The translations under genes and the position numbers were made by a program. Shown in pieces: positions 1 through 8,234 of a DNA stretch of 64,000 nt (positions are counted from its first letter, which is position 1; every line of letters begins with the position of its first letter). The stretch covers positions 1-64,000 of the forward strand of contig JBOEGS010000006.1 of the NCBI GenBank assembly GCA_050633545.1, read 5' to 3'. This DNA is from Litorivita sp050633545 (lineage in GTDB: Bacteria > Pseudomonadota > Alphaproteobacteria > Rhodobacterales > Rhodobacteraceae). The notes beneath the pieces are model-generated. The model was given only the letters and a program-made list of their open reading frames with translations. It had not been told where the DNA came from and made no database searches.

Positions 1-53
1 AACGGGCGCTGACGGCAGACACACCACCTCGACGCCTTGCCCGTCAATCGTGA

Positions 54-338
54 CGTTATCCGCTGCGCTTACTTGTCGCAATCATACCGGGTCGTCAGCA
101 AGCTGACGACATTGGCGCAGATGACATTCACAATGTCTTGGCCGAAATTCGCGATAATTCACTTGCCGCGCAAGAAAAGTCCGAGGAGCAACTCGTCGCA
201 CTGCGAAAAGCCATTTCGTCAGAGGATGATAGCAGCCTGCTCACTCAAGTTCAAAAGTTGTGAACGGTATTTCAAGACGGCCAGAACGAACTGGTCAACG
301 AATTCAAAAGCTTCTCTGCGCATATGGTCGAGAATAAC
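54..338 (+). pseudogene. Decayed ZorA-like (MotA/TolQ/ExbB-type) fragment
   Basis: Reading codons from position 54 gives an alpha-helical stretch that includes DSSLLTQVQKL, a TGA stop at 261-263, then TVFQDGQNELVNEFKSF and SAHMVENN in the same frame. This resembles the segment of ZorA, the membrane motor protein of Zorya anti-phage systems, where the family reads approximately QKLRT-QDGQ-EL-EF. The stop sits where an arginine is expected, so a CGA to TGA change is the simplest explanation. A further in-frame stop lies at 51-53. The membrane part, the rest of the tail and zorB/C/D are absent from the window. After MVENN the frame continues directly into transposase sequence. The ZorA identification is from memory of the family and is moderate; that this is a broken remnant is well supported. 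Confidence 0.45.
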
Positions 339-602
339 CTGCAAGCCAGTATGAGCCGGCGTTGGAATTGTCACGATAACGCTGTCGCCGAGAGCTTCTT
401 TCAGCTCTTGAAGCGGGAAGGGATAAGGCGACGCACATACCTGACACGCGACGCTGCACGGCAGGACATCTTCGAATACATCGAGATGTTCTACAATCCC
501 AAGCGCAAGCACACGAACACCGACATGCTGTCGCCCGTTGACTTCGAAGCGAGACAGCAGAAACTGAACCAGGCGGGCGTCTACAAATCTAGGGGCACCT
601 CA
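339..602 (+). mobile_element. IS3-family element remnant (OrfB C-terminus and right end)
   Basis: The translation from about 339 carries the C-terminal part of an IS3-family OrfB transposase (rve/DDE integrase fold): SMSRRWNCHDNAVAESFF, then LLKREGIRRRTY, DIFEYIEMFYNPKRKH and LSPVDFE. The E of AESFF is the expected last acidic residue of the DDE triad; the first two catalytic aspartates, OrfA and the left end are missing. The frame runs into the element end, as is common in this group. An apparent right inverted repeat lies at 578-602, reading inward TGAGGTGCCCCTAGATTTGT. Only about 260 bp of a normal 1.2-1.5 kb element remains, so it cannot move by itself. It joins in frame to the ZorA-like fragment on its left, which indicates a deletion rather than a simple insertion. 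Confidence 0.8.
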
Positions 603-617
603 CACGAAGCTTTGGCG

Positions 618-2138
618 TCAGAACTCTTCCCAACTGCCGGTTCCGGTTCGTGCGCTGGGGGTGGAGGCTTTCGGGCTCTGCGGGGCGAAACAGGCCACGT
701 CACCGGCGGTGACGGTTTGAGGGCTCTCCGGGTGGGTGCGAAAGCTGCTCAGGATTTGAGTCAGGCCGCTGGCCACGCCTTGCAAGATGCGGTTGGATTG
801 GTTGCTTTCACCGACCATCGCGGCATTTTGCTGGGTGACGCGGTCCAGATGGCTGATGGCGGTGTTGATCTCTTGAATGACTTGCGATTGCTCTTGCGTG
901 GAGGCGGCGATTTCGGAGACGACGGTTTGCACATTGCCGACATCGCCGATAATCGAATGCAGCGCGTCGCCCGCTTCGCGCACAAGCCCTGCGCCTTCGC
1001 CCACATGGCGCGAGCTTTCATTGATCAATTGGTCAATGCGTTTGGCCGCTTCGGAGGCGCGCTGCGCCAGCCCTCGCACCTCGGTCGCCACGACCGCAAA
1101 ACCGCGCCCCGCGTCCCCTGCGCGGGCCGCCTCGACGCCGGCGTTGAGGGCCAGAAGGTTGGTTTGCACCGCGATGTCTTCGATCACGCTGATGATCGAG
1201 GAAATCTGTTTTGACGCGGTCTCGATTTCGCCCATTTTATCGACCGCCTGTTGCACCACGGTGCGGCTTTGCTCGGCGTTTTTGCTGGTGTTGTTGATCA
1301 GGTTCTCGGCCTTCTGGGTGCCTTCGGTTGCCGAACGAGTGGTTTCGGTCAATTCTTGCATCGCGGCGGCGGTTTGCTCCAAGGAGGCGGCTTGGTTCTC
1401 GGTGCGATGCGCCAGATCCCCCGATGAGGCATGTAGTTTGCTGGAGACGGCGGCGATTTCATTGGCCGAGGATTTGATTTTGGTCAGCGAACCGCCCACA
1501 TCGAGCAGCGCCTTGTTGAAGGTGAGGCGGATCGCATCATAGCGCTGTGGGAAGTCGCTTTCGGCAGGCGAGGGGATCGGCTCGGCCAGATTGCGCTGCG
1601 TCATCCGGCCGATGCCGCTTTCGAGGTAGCCAAAGGCACGGTTCAGTTCTTCTTGCTGCGCGGAAAAATAGGAGTCGATGACCAGATTGGTGTCAAAGGA
1701 CAAAGCCCGCGTCAAAACCCCCAGTTTTTCGGAGAGGTTGCGGCGGCTTCGCGCCGTGACCGATAGGCCCGCGGCCTCGACAAGCATCGTTTGAAGATGC
1801 GAGGAGGCGCGCGCGTAGCTCGACAAATAGTCGTTGAAGGGAAGCTGGATTTCGAAATGCACCTTGCCGATGGTGGCGGCGGAGTGCACGTAGGCTGCGG
1901 AGAAATCGGCGTTCAGCAACATGGACCAATGGTCGCGCTGGCGGCTTTTGGCTTTGGCGATGCTGGCATCTGATTTGAACATATTGGCCAATTCGGGAAC
2001 GCTGCCCGCATAGGTATAAAACCGATCCAGAACCTCGCCGAGGCGGGGGACAAGAATGTCGCCTGCGGTTCTCAATACATGCCCGTTCTCGCCATCAAGT
2101 GCGAAGTTTTTCAACCGTGTTTGTAGGTCAACCGTCAT
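618..2138 (-). CDS. Soluble globin-coupled methyl-accepting chemotaxis protein
   Basis: A 506-residue chemoreceptor with no membrane segment. Residues 1-160 look like a protoglobin/HemAT-type sensor domain: helix-rich, with H94 in IGKVHFEIQLPFNDYL where the haem-binding proximal histidine lies in this family, suggesting cytosolic sensing of oxygen or another gas. A linker resembling HAMP follows (about 170-225), then a signalling domain whose tip includes DIAVQTNLLALNAGVEAARA. Its conserved hairpin contacts CheA and CheW. The protein ends in GSWEEF, matching the C-terminal xWxxF tether that recruits CheR/CheB in some receptors. The stop codon lies only 16 bp from the IS remnant, but the ending appears intact. 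No other chemotaxis gene is in the window. Ligand identity is inference. Confidence 0.9.
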   Translation of the reverse strand: MTVDLQTRLKNFALDGENGHVLRTAGDILVPRLGEVLDRFYTYAGSVPELANMFKSDASIAKAKSRQRDHWSMLLNADFSAAYVHSAATIGKVHFEIQLPFNDYLSSYARASSHLQTMLVEAAGLSVTARSRRNLSEKLGVLTRALSFDTNLVIDSYFSAQQEELNRAFGYLESGIGRMTQRNLAEPIPSPAESDFPQRYDAIRLTFNKALLDVGGSLTKIKSSANEIAAVSSKLHASSGDLAHRTENQAASLEQTAAAMQELTETTRSATEGTQKAENLINNTSKNAEQSRTVVQQAVDKMGEIETASKQISSIISVIEDIAVQTNLLALNAGVEAARAGDAGRGFAVVATEVRGLAQRASEAAKRIDQLINESSRHVGEGAGLVREAGDALHSIIGDVGNVQTVVSEIAASTQEQSQVIQEINTAISHLDRVTQQNAAMVGESNQSNRILQGVASGLTQILSSFRTHPESPQTVTAGDVACFAPQSPKASTPSARTGTGSWEEF

Positions 2139-2470
2139 CTGCTTGCCTATGCCGTTCTGCCGCTAAGTTGCTTTGCTGATGTGATAGAGGCGAAGTCCTA
2201 ATCAGCTTTTAACCTCGATGCGAATTTCCGTTTCACTACGGCAATAGGGGCGGCGGGCAGAGGGATTTGCGGGTGCCAAATGGTGGCGCGGGGCTGCTCG
2301 CGCTTAGGTAAATGCGCAAAGGATGAAGGGAGCCACACCAGTGCCAGGGGCGCGCCCCGGGGCAGCGAAGTGCGATGAGAACGAGGGGGCGGGAAACGAC
2401 GAAGGGCCGCCCGTGGGCGACCCTATCGATGCTGTTTCCAGCGATACCAACTGGGGTTGTTGGTCCAAAT
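2139..2470. other. Intergenic region between chemoreceptor and tRNA-Gly
   Basis: No convincing gene lies here. It should hold the chemoreceptor promoter, upstream of 2138 on the minus strand, but no clear -35/-10 pair could be singled out. The only structure seen is the hairpin at 2404-2423. A plus-strand reading frame from 2323 runs across the tRNA and is rejected. Confidence 0.6.
2404..2423 (-). terminator. Probable terminator downstream of tRNA-Gly
   Basis: An inverted repeat with 9-bp arms (one G-U on the minus strand) and a 2-nt spacer lies 48 bp downstream of the tRNA on the minus strand. It is followed by TTCGTCGTTT rather than a clean U-run, so termination by this hairpin is likely but not certain. 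Confidence 0.45.
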
Positions 2471-2545
2471 TGGAGCGGGCGAGGCGATTCGAACGCCCGA
2501 CCCTAACCTTGGCAAGGTTATGCTCTACCCCTGAGCTACGCCCGC
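2471..2545 (-). tRNA. tRNA-Gly (anticodon GCC)
   Basis: On the minus strand the sequence begins GCGGGCG and ends CGCCCGCTCCA, giving a 7-bp acceptor stem with an encoded CCA. It has a D-arm (GTAGCTCAGGGGTAGAGC), the anticodon arm AACCTTGCCAAGGTT with anticodon GCC, and a T-arm with GTTCGAATC. GCC reads GGC/GGU glycine codons. All arms pair, so this is a functional-looking tRNA. Confidence 0.97.
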
Positions 2546-2792
2546 TTCCTTTTGGTGAGGCAGGATTTAGTAATATCCCGCGCTGGCCGCAAGAGGAAAA
2601 TGCGCGGATTTGGATTTTTTTTGGGGCAGGTCCAAGAAATGCGTGGTGGGGTGGTGAAAAATTTCATGAAAACAGGAGGATGCGCGGCTGCGTCGGGATT
2701 GTGCGCAAATCGGTCGGGGTGCAATTTATGCCTCCCGCCTGACTGTCGCGGCGGGGATGATGCGGCGTTGTCAGGGCGCGGCGGGCAGGGCG

Positions 2793-3539
2793 TTATTGAC
2801 CCTGCGCCGCCTGCGCGATCTTTGCGGCTTTGGCGCGCCGCCTTTTGGCGCGCAAGAGGTTGAGCGCCTCGACCGCCGCCGAGAACACCATCGCGGCATA
2901 GATGAAACCGCGTTCGAAATGCACGCCAAACCCGTCCGCAATGAGCGCCGCGCCGACCATCACCAAAAACGCCAGCGCCAGCATTTTCGTGCTGGGGTGG
3001 GTTTCGACGAAACCGGCGATCGGTTCGGCGGCGACCATCATCACGGCGACCGCTACGATGACGGCGGCGATCATCACCGGCAAATGATCGGCGATGCCCA
3101 CGGCGGTGATCACGCTGTCGAAGGAAAACACCAGATCGAGCACCATGATCTGTATGATCACGGTGCCAAAGCTTGCCACGGCGGTCGTGTGGCCTTCTTC
3201 TTCGCCCTCGACCTCGTCGAAAATTTCGGTGCTGGCCTTCCACAAAAGGAACAATCCCCCCGCCAGCATGATCGCGTCGCGCCAGCTAAAGCCATGACCA
3301 AAGAGCGTGACCACTGGCGCGGTCAGCGAGACGATCCAAGCGATCGACATCAACAGCGCGATCCGCAGCACCAAAGCCCCGCCAAGCCCGATCAAGCGCG
3401 CGGCGCGGCGCTGGCTTTCGGGCAGGCGCGCGGCGGTGATCGAGATGAAGATGATGTTATCGACGCCAAGGACGATTTCGAGGACCGTCAGTGTCAAGAA
3501 GGACGCCCAAACGGCGGGGTCGGAAAAAAGTTCGAGCAT
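2793..3539 (-). CDS. TerC-family integral membrane protein
   Basis: A 248-residue multi-pass membrane protein of the TerC/YoaE/YgdQ family, implicated in metal-ion (notably manganese) homeostasis in better-studied members. The start MLELFSDPAVWASF was chosen because the longer upstream reading lacks membrane or family character. Diagnostic segments are LEIVLGVDNIIFISI, the first acidic membrane signature, and LDLVFSFDSVITAVG, the second. Their paired Asp/Asn residues are thought to form the ion path. About seven hydrophobic helices are visible, with an acidic loop EIFDEVEGEEEG in the middle and a basic tail. It is monocistronic between the tRNA and the divergent VPLPA-CTERM gene. Exact substrate is unknown. 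Confidence 0.9.
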   Translation of the reverse strand: MLELFSDPAVWASFLTLTVLEIVLGVDNIIFISITAARLPESQRRAARLIGLGGALVLRIALLMSIAWIVSLTAPVVTLFGHGFSWRDAIMLAGGLFLLWKASTEIFDEVEGEEEGHTTAVASFGTVIIQIMVLDLVFSFDSVITAVGIADHLPVMIAAVIVAVAVMMVAAEPIAGFVETHPSTKMLALAFLVMVGAALIADGFGVHFERGFIYAAMVFSAAVEALNLLRAKRRRAKAAKIAQAAQGQ

Positions 3540-3850
3540 GGTGGCCTCGGTATGGGCGCGCGCGGCGCGGGCACAGAATGTTTCCAACAAGAGTAGGGCG
3601 GAAGCGGGCAATATAAAAGGGGCAGCGGTGCAACGGCTGCGCGCGCGTGCTGCCGGCGGGGCTGATCGGGCTTTGTCGCCCCATTGGAAGCATTGACCGC
3701 CCTGCATGTTCCATTGTTTCGCGCATTGCGCCTGCCGCGCGAAAGCGGCGAGAGCCGCGGGTTTTGCTCTTGAATTCCATCCGGCAAACAGGGTTAATTT
3801 AACCGCGCGCATATTGCGCCAGATCGTATTATTATTTCCATGGGGGAACC
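3540..3850. other. Divergent intergenic region, terC-like / VPLPA-CTERM gene
   Basis: This 311-bp stretch separates two divergently transcribed genes and must carry both promoters. Apart from the palindrome at 3792-3804, no coding sequence or RNA gene is recognisable. Minus-strand readings extending the TerC protein upstream lack family similarity and are rejected. Confidence 0.6.
3792..3804. promoter_or_regulatory. 13-bp palindrome GGTTAATTTAACC, possible operator
   Basis: A perfect inverted repeat (GGTTAA-T-TTAACC) lies 47 bp upstream of the ATG of the VPLPA-CTERM gene, in an AT-rich patch that contrasts with the GC-rich flanks. Its place fits an operator or promoter element. It resembles CtrA half-sites (TTAA/TTAACC) but lacks the usual 7-bp spacing, so no regulator is assigned. 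Confidence 0.35.
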
Positions 3851-4438
3851 ATGACTTTTAAGACAACTGCTGCCGCTGCTGCGGCACTTTTCATCGCCGC
3901 AGGTGCGGCACAAGCGACAACGTCGGCCTATAGCGTGACCATCAGCGGCAACAACAACGTGCCGACCTTTTCGTTGCAAAACACCGGCGACGTTGCGATC
4001 ACCGAAATCGGGTTTTTTATCGGCAACACCGGTTTTAACATTGACGGTTTGAACAATATCACCGACGGCACGACGGGCGGCTACCTGTTGGCTGGCGTCG
4101 ACACGAACCTCAGCGGCGGCCTGCGCAGCGATACGTTTTCGATCAGCTACTCGGCGTTTTTGGGCGGCGAGAGCTTTGCCTTCGGCGCGGATTTTGATCG
4201 CGACAGCGCCAACACTACCGAAGATTACCGCCAGATTCTCGATGATGGCGGCTATATGACCTTTACCTTTGCAGGAGGCGATGTGTTGACCGCTGATTTT
4301 TCGACCATCAGCACCGCAGCCAGCAGCTTTACCTTTACCGGTTCGGTTGCCGCACCGGTGCCTTTGCCTGCGGGCGCTGTGTTGCTCTTGGGCGGTCTGG
4401 CCGGATTTGGCGCGCTGCGCCGCCGTCAAAAATCTTGA
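3851..4438 (+). CDS. Exported VPLPA-CTERM (PEP-CTERM-type) sorting protein
   Basis: A 195-residue exported protein. Residues 1-22 form a Sec signal peptide (MTFKTTAAAAAALFIAAGAAQA). The mature part is low-charge and rich in G, T, S, N and D, with beta-type character typical of adhesin-like surface proteins. The C-terminus has VPLPAG, a hydrophobic helix (AVLLLGGLAGFGALRRR) and a basic tail: the tripartite VPLPA-CTERM signal read by exosortase-type transpeptidases that anchor or release proteins at the outer surface or in exopolysaccharide. No exosortase is in this window. The body matches nothing I recognise. A second protein with the same tail is at 58539-59162. A strong terminator follows. 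Confidence 0.88.
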   Translation: MTFKTTAAAAAALFIAAGAAQATTSAYSVTISGNNNVPTFSLQNTGDVAITEIGFFIGNTGFNIDGLNNITDGTTGGYLLAGVDTNLSGGLRSDTFSISYSAFLGGESFAFGADFDRDSANTTEDYRQILDDGGYMTFTFAGGDVLTADFSTISTAASSFTFTGSVAAPVPLPAGAVLLLGGLAGFGALRRRQKS

Positions 4439-4481
4439 AGCGATACATGAACTTCACGGTTTAATATTTTGTTTATAAATG

Positions 4482-4512
4482 AAAAGAGCGGCCCGATCAG
4501 GCCGCTCTTTTT
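4482..4512 (+). terminator. Intrinsic terminator after the VPLPA-CTERM gene
   Basis: A perfect 12-bp stem (4482-4493 with 4500-4511) with a 6-nt loop is followed by a T run. The arms begin with AAAA, so on the minus strand it also ends in U residues and can serve the convergent pyc gene, which ends at 4542. A bidirectional terminator is likely. Confidence 0.92.
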
Positions 4513-4541
4513 GTGTTTTAACCAAGGCGCGCGGGGCGGCG

Positions 4542-7500
4542 TTAATCCTCCAGCTCGACGAGCAAATCCTTGGCGTCGATTTGTCCTCCCGGTTGGATAT
4601 GCACGGCTTTGACCACGGCGTCGCGCTCGGCATGGATGCCGGTTTCCATCTTCATCGCCTCGATGGTGAGCAAAAGATCGCCCGCCTTGACGCGCGCGCC
4701 CACGGTTGCCGCGACCGAGGCCACCACACCCGGCATCGGCGCGCCGATGTGGTTGGGATTGCCCGCTTCGGCTTTGGGCCGTGCGGCGGTGGTGGCTTTG
4801 ACCAAACGGTTCGGCACGCGGATCACCCGCGGTTGGCCGTTGAGTTCGAAAAACACCTTCACATCACCGTTCTCGTCGGTCTCGCCCACCGCTTGCAGGC
4901 GGATTTCCAAGGTCTTGCCCGGATCGATCTCGGCGGCGATCTCTTCGGAAGGCTCCATGCCGTAAAAGAAGGTCCGCGTCGGCAGGGCGCGCACGGGGCC
5001 GTAGGTTTCGTGGCGCTCCATATAATCGGTGAAGACCTTGGGATACATCAGATATCCGTTCAGATCCTCGTCATCGATCTCGCGCCCGCCCAAGGCGGCG
5101 CTCAATTCGGCGCGGGCGGCTTCGATATCGACGGGGGCGAGGTGTTTGCCGGGGCGTTCAAGGTTGGGTTTCTCGTCCTTGAGCACTTTTTTGACGATCA
5201 GATCGGGAAAACCGCCCGGAGGCTGGCCCAGATTGCCGCGCATCATATCGACCACGCTGTCGGGGAAGGCCACGTCCTTGGCGGGGTCTTCGACATCGGC
5301 GCGGGTGAGGTTCTGGCTGACCATCATCAAGGCCATATCGCCGACGACTTTGGACGAGGGGGTGACCTTGACGATATCGCCGAACATCCGGTTCACATCG
5401 GCGTAGGTTTGCGCCACCTCGTGCCAACGCTCCTCAAGGCCAAGGCTGCGCGCCTGCGCCTTGAGGTTGGTGAACTGACCGCCAGGCATCTCGTGCAGGT
5501 AAACCTCGGAGGCAGGGGCCTGCAGGCCAGCCTCGAAGGCCACATATTGCGCGCGCACCGCCTCCCAATAGTCCGAGATTTGCCGCAGCTTGCCGATGTC
5601 GAGGCCTGTGTCGCGCTCGGTATGGGCCAAGGCCTCGACGATCGAGCCAAGGCAGGGCTGCGAAGTGCCGCCCGAAAACGCATCCATCGCCGCATCGGCG
5701 GCGTCCACGCCCGCCTCTGCGGCGGCCAGAACCGTCGCGGCGGAAATGCCCGAAGTGTCATGGGTATGGAAATGCACAGGGATCGCGATCTCGTCTTTGA
5801 GCGCCTTGACCAAAGCCTTGGCGGCGGCGGGTTTGAGCAGGCCGGCCATGTCCTTGAGGCCCAAGATATGCGCCCCTGCGGCCTCCAGATCCTTGGCCAT
5901 GGCGACATAGTATTTGAGATCATATTTGGCGCGGTCAGGGGCGAGAACATCGCCCGTATAGCAAATCGTGCCTTCGCAGATTTTGCCGCTCTCAATCACC
6001 GCATCCATCGCCACGCGCATGTTCTCGGTCCAGTTGAGGCTGTCGAAAACGCGGAAAACATCAACGTTTTCAGCGGCCTGAGCGACAAAGCTGCGCACCA
6101 CATTGTCGGGATAATTGGTATAGCCCACCCCGTTGGAGGCGCGCAAAAGCATCTGCGTGAGAAGGTTGGGCATGGCCGCGCGCAGATCGCGAAGCCGCTG
6201 CCACGGGCATTCTTGCAAGAAGCGGTAGGCCACATCGAAGGTCGCGCCGCCCCAGCATTCGACGGAGAAAAGCTGTGGCAGGTTGGCGGCATAGGCGGGG
6301 GCCACGCGGATCATATCGATTGAGCGCATCCGCGTCGCCAAAAGCGATTGATGCCCGTCGCGCATGGTGGTGTCGGTGATCAATAGCTGCTTTTGCGCCA
6401 GCATCCAGTCGGCCACGCCTTTGGCGCCGCTTTCGAGCAGCAGATCGCGGGTGCCTGCGGGCGGGGCTTCGGTCTGCGCGCGCGGGGCTTTGGGCGCTTT
6501 GGCCTCGGCGGGTTTCTTGCGCCCTTGGGTTTCGGGATGACCGTTCACGGTGATGTCGGCGATATAGGTCAAAACCTTGGTGCCGCGATCGCGCCGCTTA
6601 TCGAAATCGAACAATTCCGGCGTCTCGTCGATGAATTTTGTCGTGTATTTATTGCTCAAAAACGTCGGGTGTTTGAGCAAGTTTTCAACAAAGGCGATAT
6701 TCGTGCTCACCCCGCGGATACGGAATTCGCGCAGGGCGCGGTCCATGCGTTTGATCGCCGCTTCGGGGGTTTGGGCATGGGCGGTGACCTTGACCAGAAG
6801 GCTGTCGTAATAGCGCGTGATCACCCCGCCCGCATAGGCGGTGCCGCCGTCCAGACGGATGCCCATGCCCGTGGCCGAGCGGTAAGCGGTCAGGCGGCCG
6901 TAATCGGGGATAAAGTTGTTTTGCGGGTCTTCCGTGGTGATCCGCGTTTGCAACGCATGGCCATGCAGGCGGATATCGGATTGCGCGGCTTTGCCCGTGG
7001 CCTCGGCCAAGCTCTTGCCCTCGGCGATCTTGATCTGTGCCTGCACGATGTCGATGCCGGTGACCTCTTCGGTGACCGTATGTTCGACCTGCACGCGCGG
7101 GTTCACTTCGATGAAGTAAAACTCGCCATTGTCCATATCCATCAAGAACTCGACGGTGCCGGCGCATTCGTAATTCACATGGGCACAGATTTTGCGGCCC
7201 AATTCGCAAATCTCGGCGCGTTGTGCTTCGCTCAGGTATGGGGCAGGGGCGCGCTCGACGACCTTTTGGTTGCGCCGCTGGACCGAGCAATCACGCTCAT
7301 AAAGGTGATAAATCTCGCCGTGGCTGTCGCCAAGGATTTGCACCTCGACATGGCGGGCGCGCTGGATCATCTTTTCCAGATAGCCCTCGCCATTGCCAAA
7401 GGCCGCCTCGGCCTCGCGCCGCCCTTCGCGGACCTTTTCTTCCAGTTCCGCCTCATTGAAAATCGGCCGCATCCCGCGTCCGCCGCCGCCCCAAGAGGCC

Positions 7501-7982
7501 TTGAGCATCAACGGATAGCCGACCTCGCCCGCCTCGGCGCGCACGGCGTCCATATCCTCGCCCAGCACCTCGGTGGCGGGGATCACGGGCACGCCCGCCT
7601 CGATGGCGACGCGGCGCGCCGAGGCCTTATCGCCCAACTGGCGCATGGTTTTGGCCTTGGGGCCGATGAATGTGATGCCTGCCGCATCGCAAGCATCTAC
7701 AAAGTCGGGGTTTTCCGACAATAGCCCATATCCGGGGTGGATCGCATCGGCGCCCGACGCTTTGGCAACGCGGATGATTTCCTCGATGCTCAGATAGGCC
7801 GCGACCGGCCCCATGCCCTCGCCGATGCGGTAGGCTTCATCGGCCTTGAAACGGTGCAGGCCAAGCTTGTCCTCCTCGGCGAAAACCGCCACGGTTTTCT
7901 TACCCATTTCGTTGGCGGCGCGCATGATGCGGATCGCGATCTCGCCTCGGTTGGCAATCAGGATTTTGTTGAACTCGGGCAT
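4542..7982 (-). CDS. pyc: Pyruvate carboxylase
   Basis: A 1146-residue single-chain pyruvate carboxylase, the full family length. It makes oxaloacetate from pyruvate, bicarbonate and ATP to refill the TCA cycle. Residues 1-450 are the biotin carboxylase module (KILIANRGEIAIRI near the N-terminus, an ATP-grasp core, then EVNPRVQVEHTVTE). A proline/alanine linker follows at about 490-515. The carboxyltransferase TIM barrel begins near 535 with DTTMRDGHQSLLATRMR and binds a divalent metal. The last 80 residues form the biotinyl domain with EAMKMET; K1111 is the biotinylated lysine. All key motifs are present. The gene is monocistronic and shares the bidirectional terminator at 4482. Confidence 0.98.
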   Translation of the reverse strand: MPEFNKILIANRGEIAIRIMRAANEMGKKTVAVFAEEDKLGLHRFKADEAYRIGEGMGPVAAYLSIEEIIRVAKASGADAIHPGYGLLSENPDFVDACDAAGITFIGPKAKTMRQLGDKASARRVAIEAGVPVIPATEVLGEDMDAVRAEAGEVGYPLMLKASWGGGGRGMRPIFNEAELEEKVREGRREAEAAFGNGEGYLEKMIQRARHVEVQILGDSHGEIYHLYERDCSVQRRNQKVVERAPAPYLSEAQRAEICELGRKICAHVNYECAGTVEFLMDMDNGEFYFIEVNPRVQVEHTVTEEVTGIDIVQAQIKIAEGKSLAEATGKAAQSDIRLHGHALQTRITTEDPQNNFIPDYGRLTAYRSATGMGIRLDGGTAYAGGVITRYYDSLLVKVTAHAQTPEAAIKRMDRALREFRIRGVSTNIAFVENLLKHPTFLSNKYTTKFIDETPELFDFDKRRDRGTKVLTYIADITVNGHPETQGRKKPAEAKAPKAPRAQTEAPPAGTRDLLLESGAKGVADWMLAQKQLLITDTTMRDGHQSLLATRMRSIDMIRVAPAYAANLPQLFSVECWGGATFDVAYRFLQECPWQRLRDLRAAMPNLLTQMLLRASNGVGYTNYPDNVVRSFVAQAAENVDVFRVFDSLNWTENMRVAMDAVIESGKICEGTICYTGDVLAPDRAKYDLKYYVAMAKDLEAAGAHILGLKDMAGLLKPAAAKALVKALKDEIAIPVHFHTHDTSGISAATVLAAAEAGVDAADAAMDAFSGGTSQPCLGSIVEALAHTERDTGLDIGKLRQISDYWEAVRAQYVAFEAGLQAPASEVYLHEMPGGQFTNLKAQARSLGLEERWHEVAQTYADVNRMFGDIVKVTPSSKVVGDMALMMVSQNLTRADVEDPAKDVAFPDSVVDMMRGNLGQPPGGFPDLIVKKVLKDEKPNLERPGKHLAPVDIEAARAELSAALGGREIDDEDLNGYLMYPKVFTDYMERHETYGPVRALPTRTFFYGMEPSEEIAAEIDPGKTLEIRLQAVGETDENGDVKVFFELNGQPRVIRVPNRLVKATTAARPKAEAGNPNHIGAPMPGVVASVAATVGARVKAGDLLLTIEAMKMETGIHAERDAVVKAVHIQPGGQIDAKDLLVELED

Positions 7983-8234
7983 ATCGCGGCTCTCCTTCGT
8001 CGCGGTGTCTCGCTGCGGCAGGGGGCGATTTTTCGCCCGCTGTGCGGAATTTCGCTCAGGCTAGGCGGATGCTGCGGGGCAGCACAAGAGCCCATGCGAG
8101 GGGCTGTTACATTTTGGTAAGATTTTGCGCTGCGGGGCGGCGCCGCTTGCGTAATGCTGCGCTGCGGCTGAGCAAAAAGTCATAAAATTGCGCGGTAAAA
8201 CCGGCGTTTCGGGCCGGATCGGGTTTTGGGGTGG

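Noticed and set aside
2323..2742. A 139-residue plus-strand gene
   Set aside because: It runs straight across the tRNA-Gly gene and has no coding character.
4479..6323. A 614-residue plus-strand reading frame opposite pyc
   Set aside because: It is antisense to the pyruvate carboxylase carboxyltransferase and biotinyl domains and is rich in His/Gly/Arg as expected for a shadow frame in GC-rich DNA.
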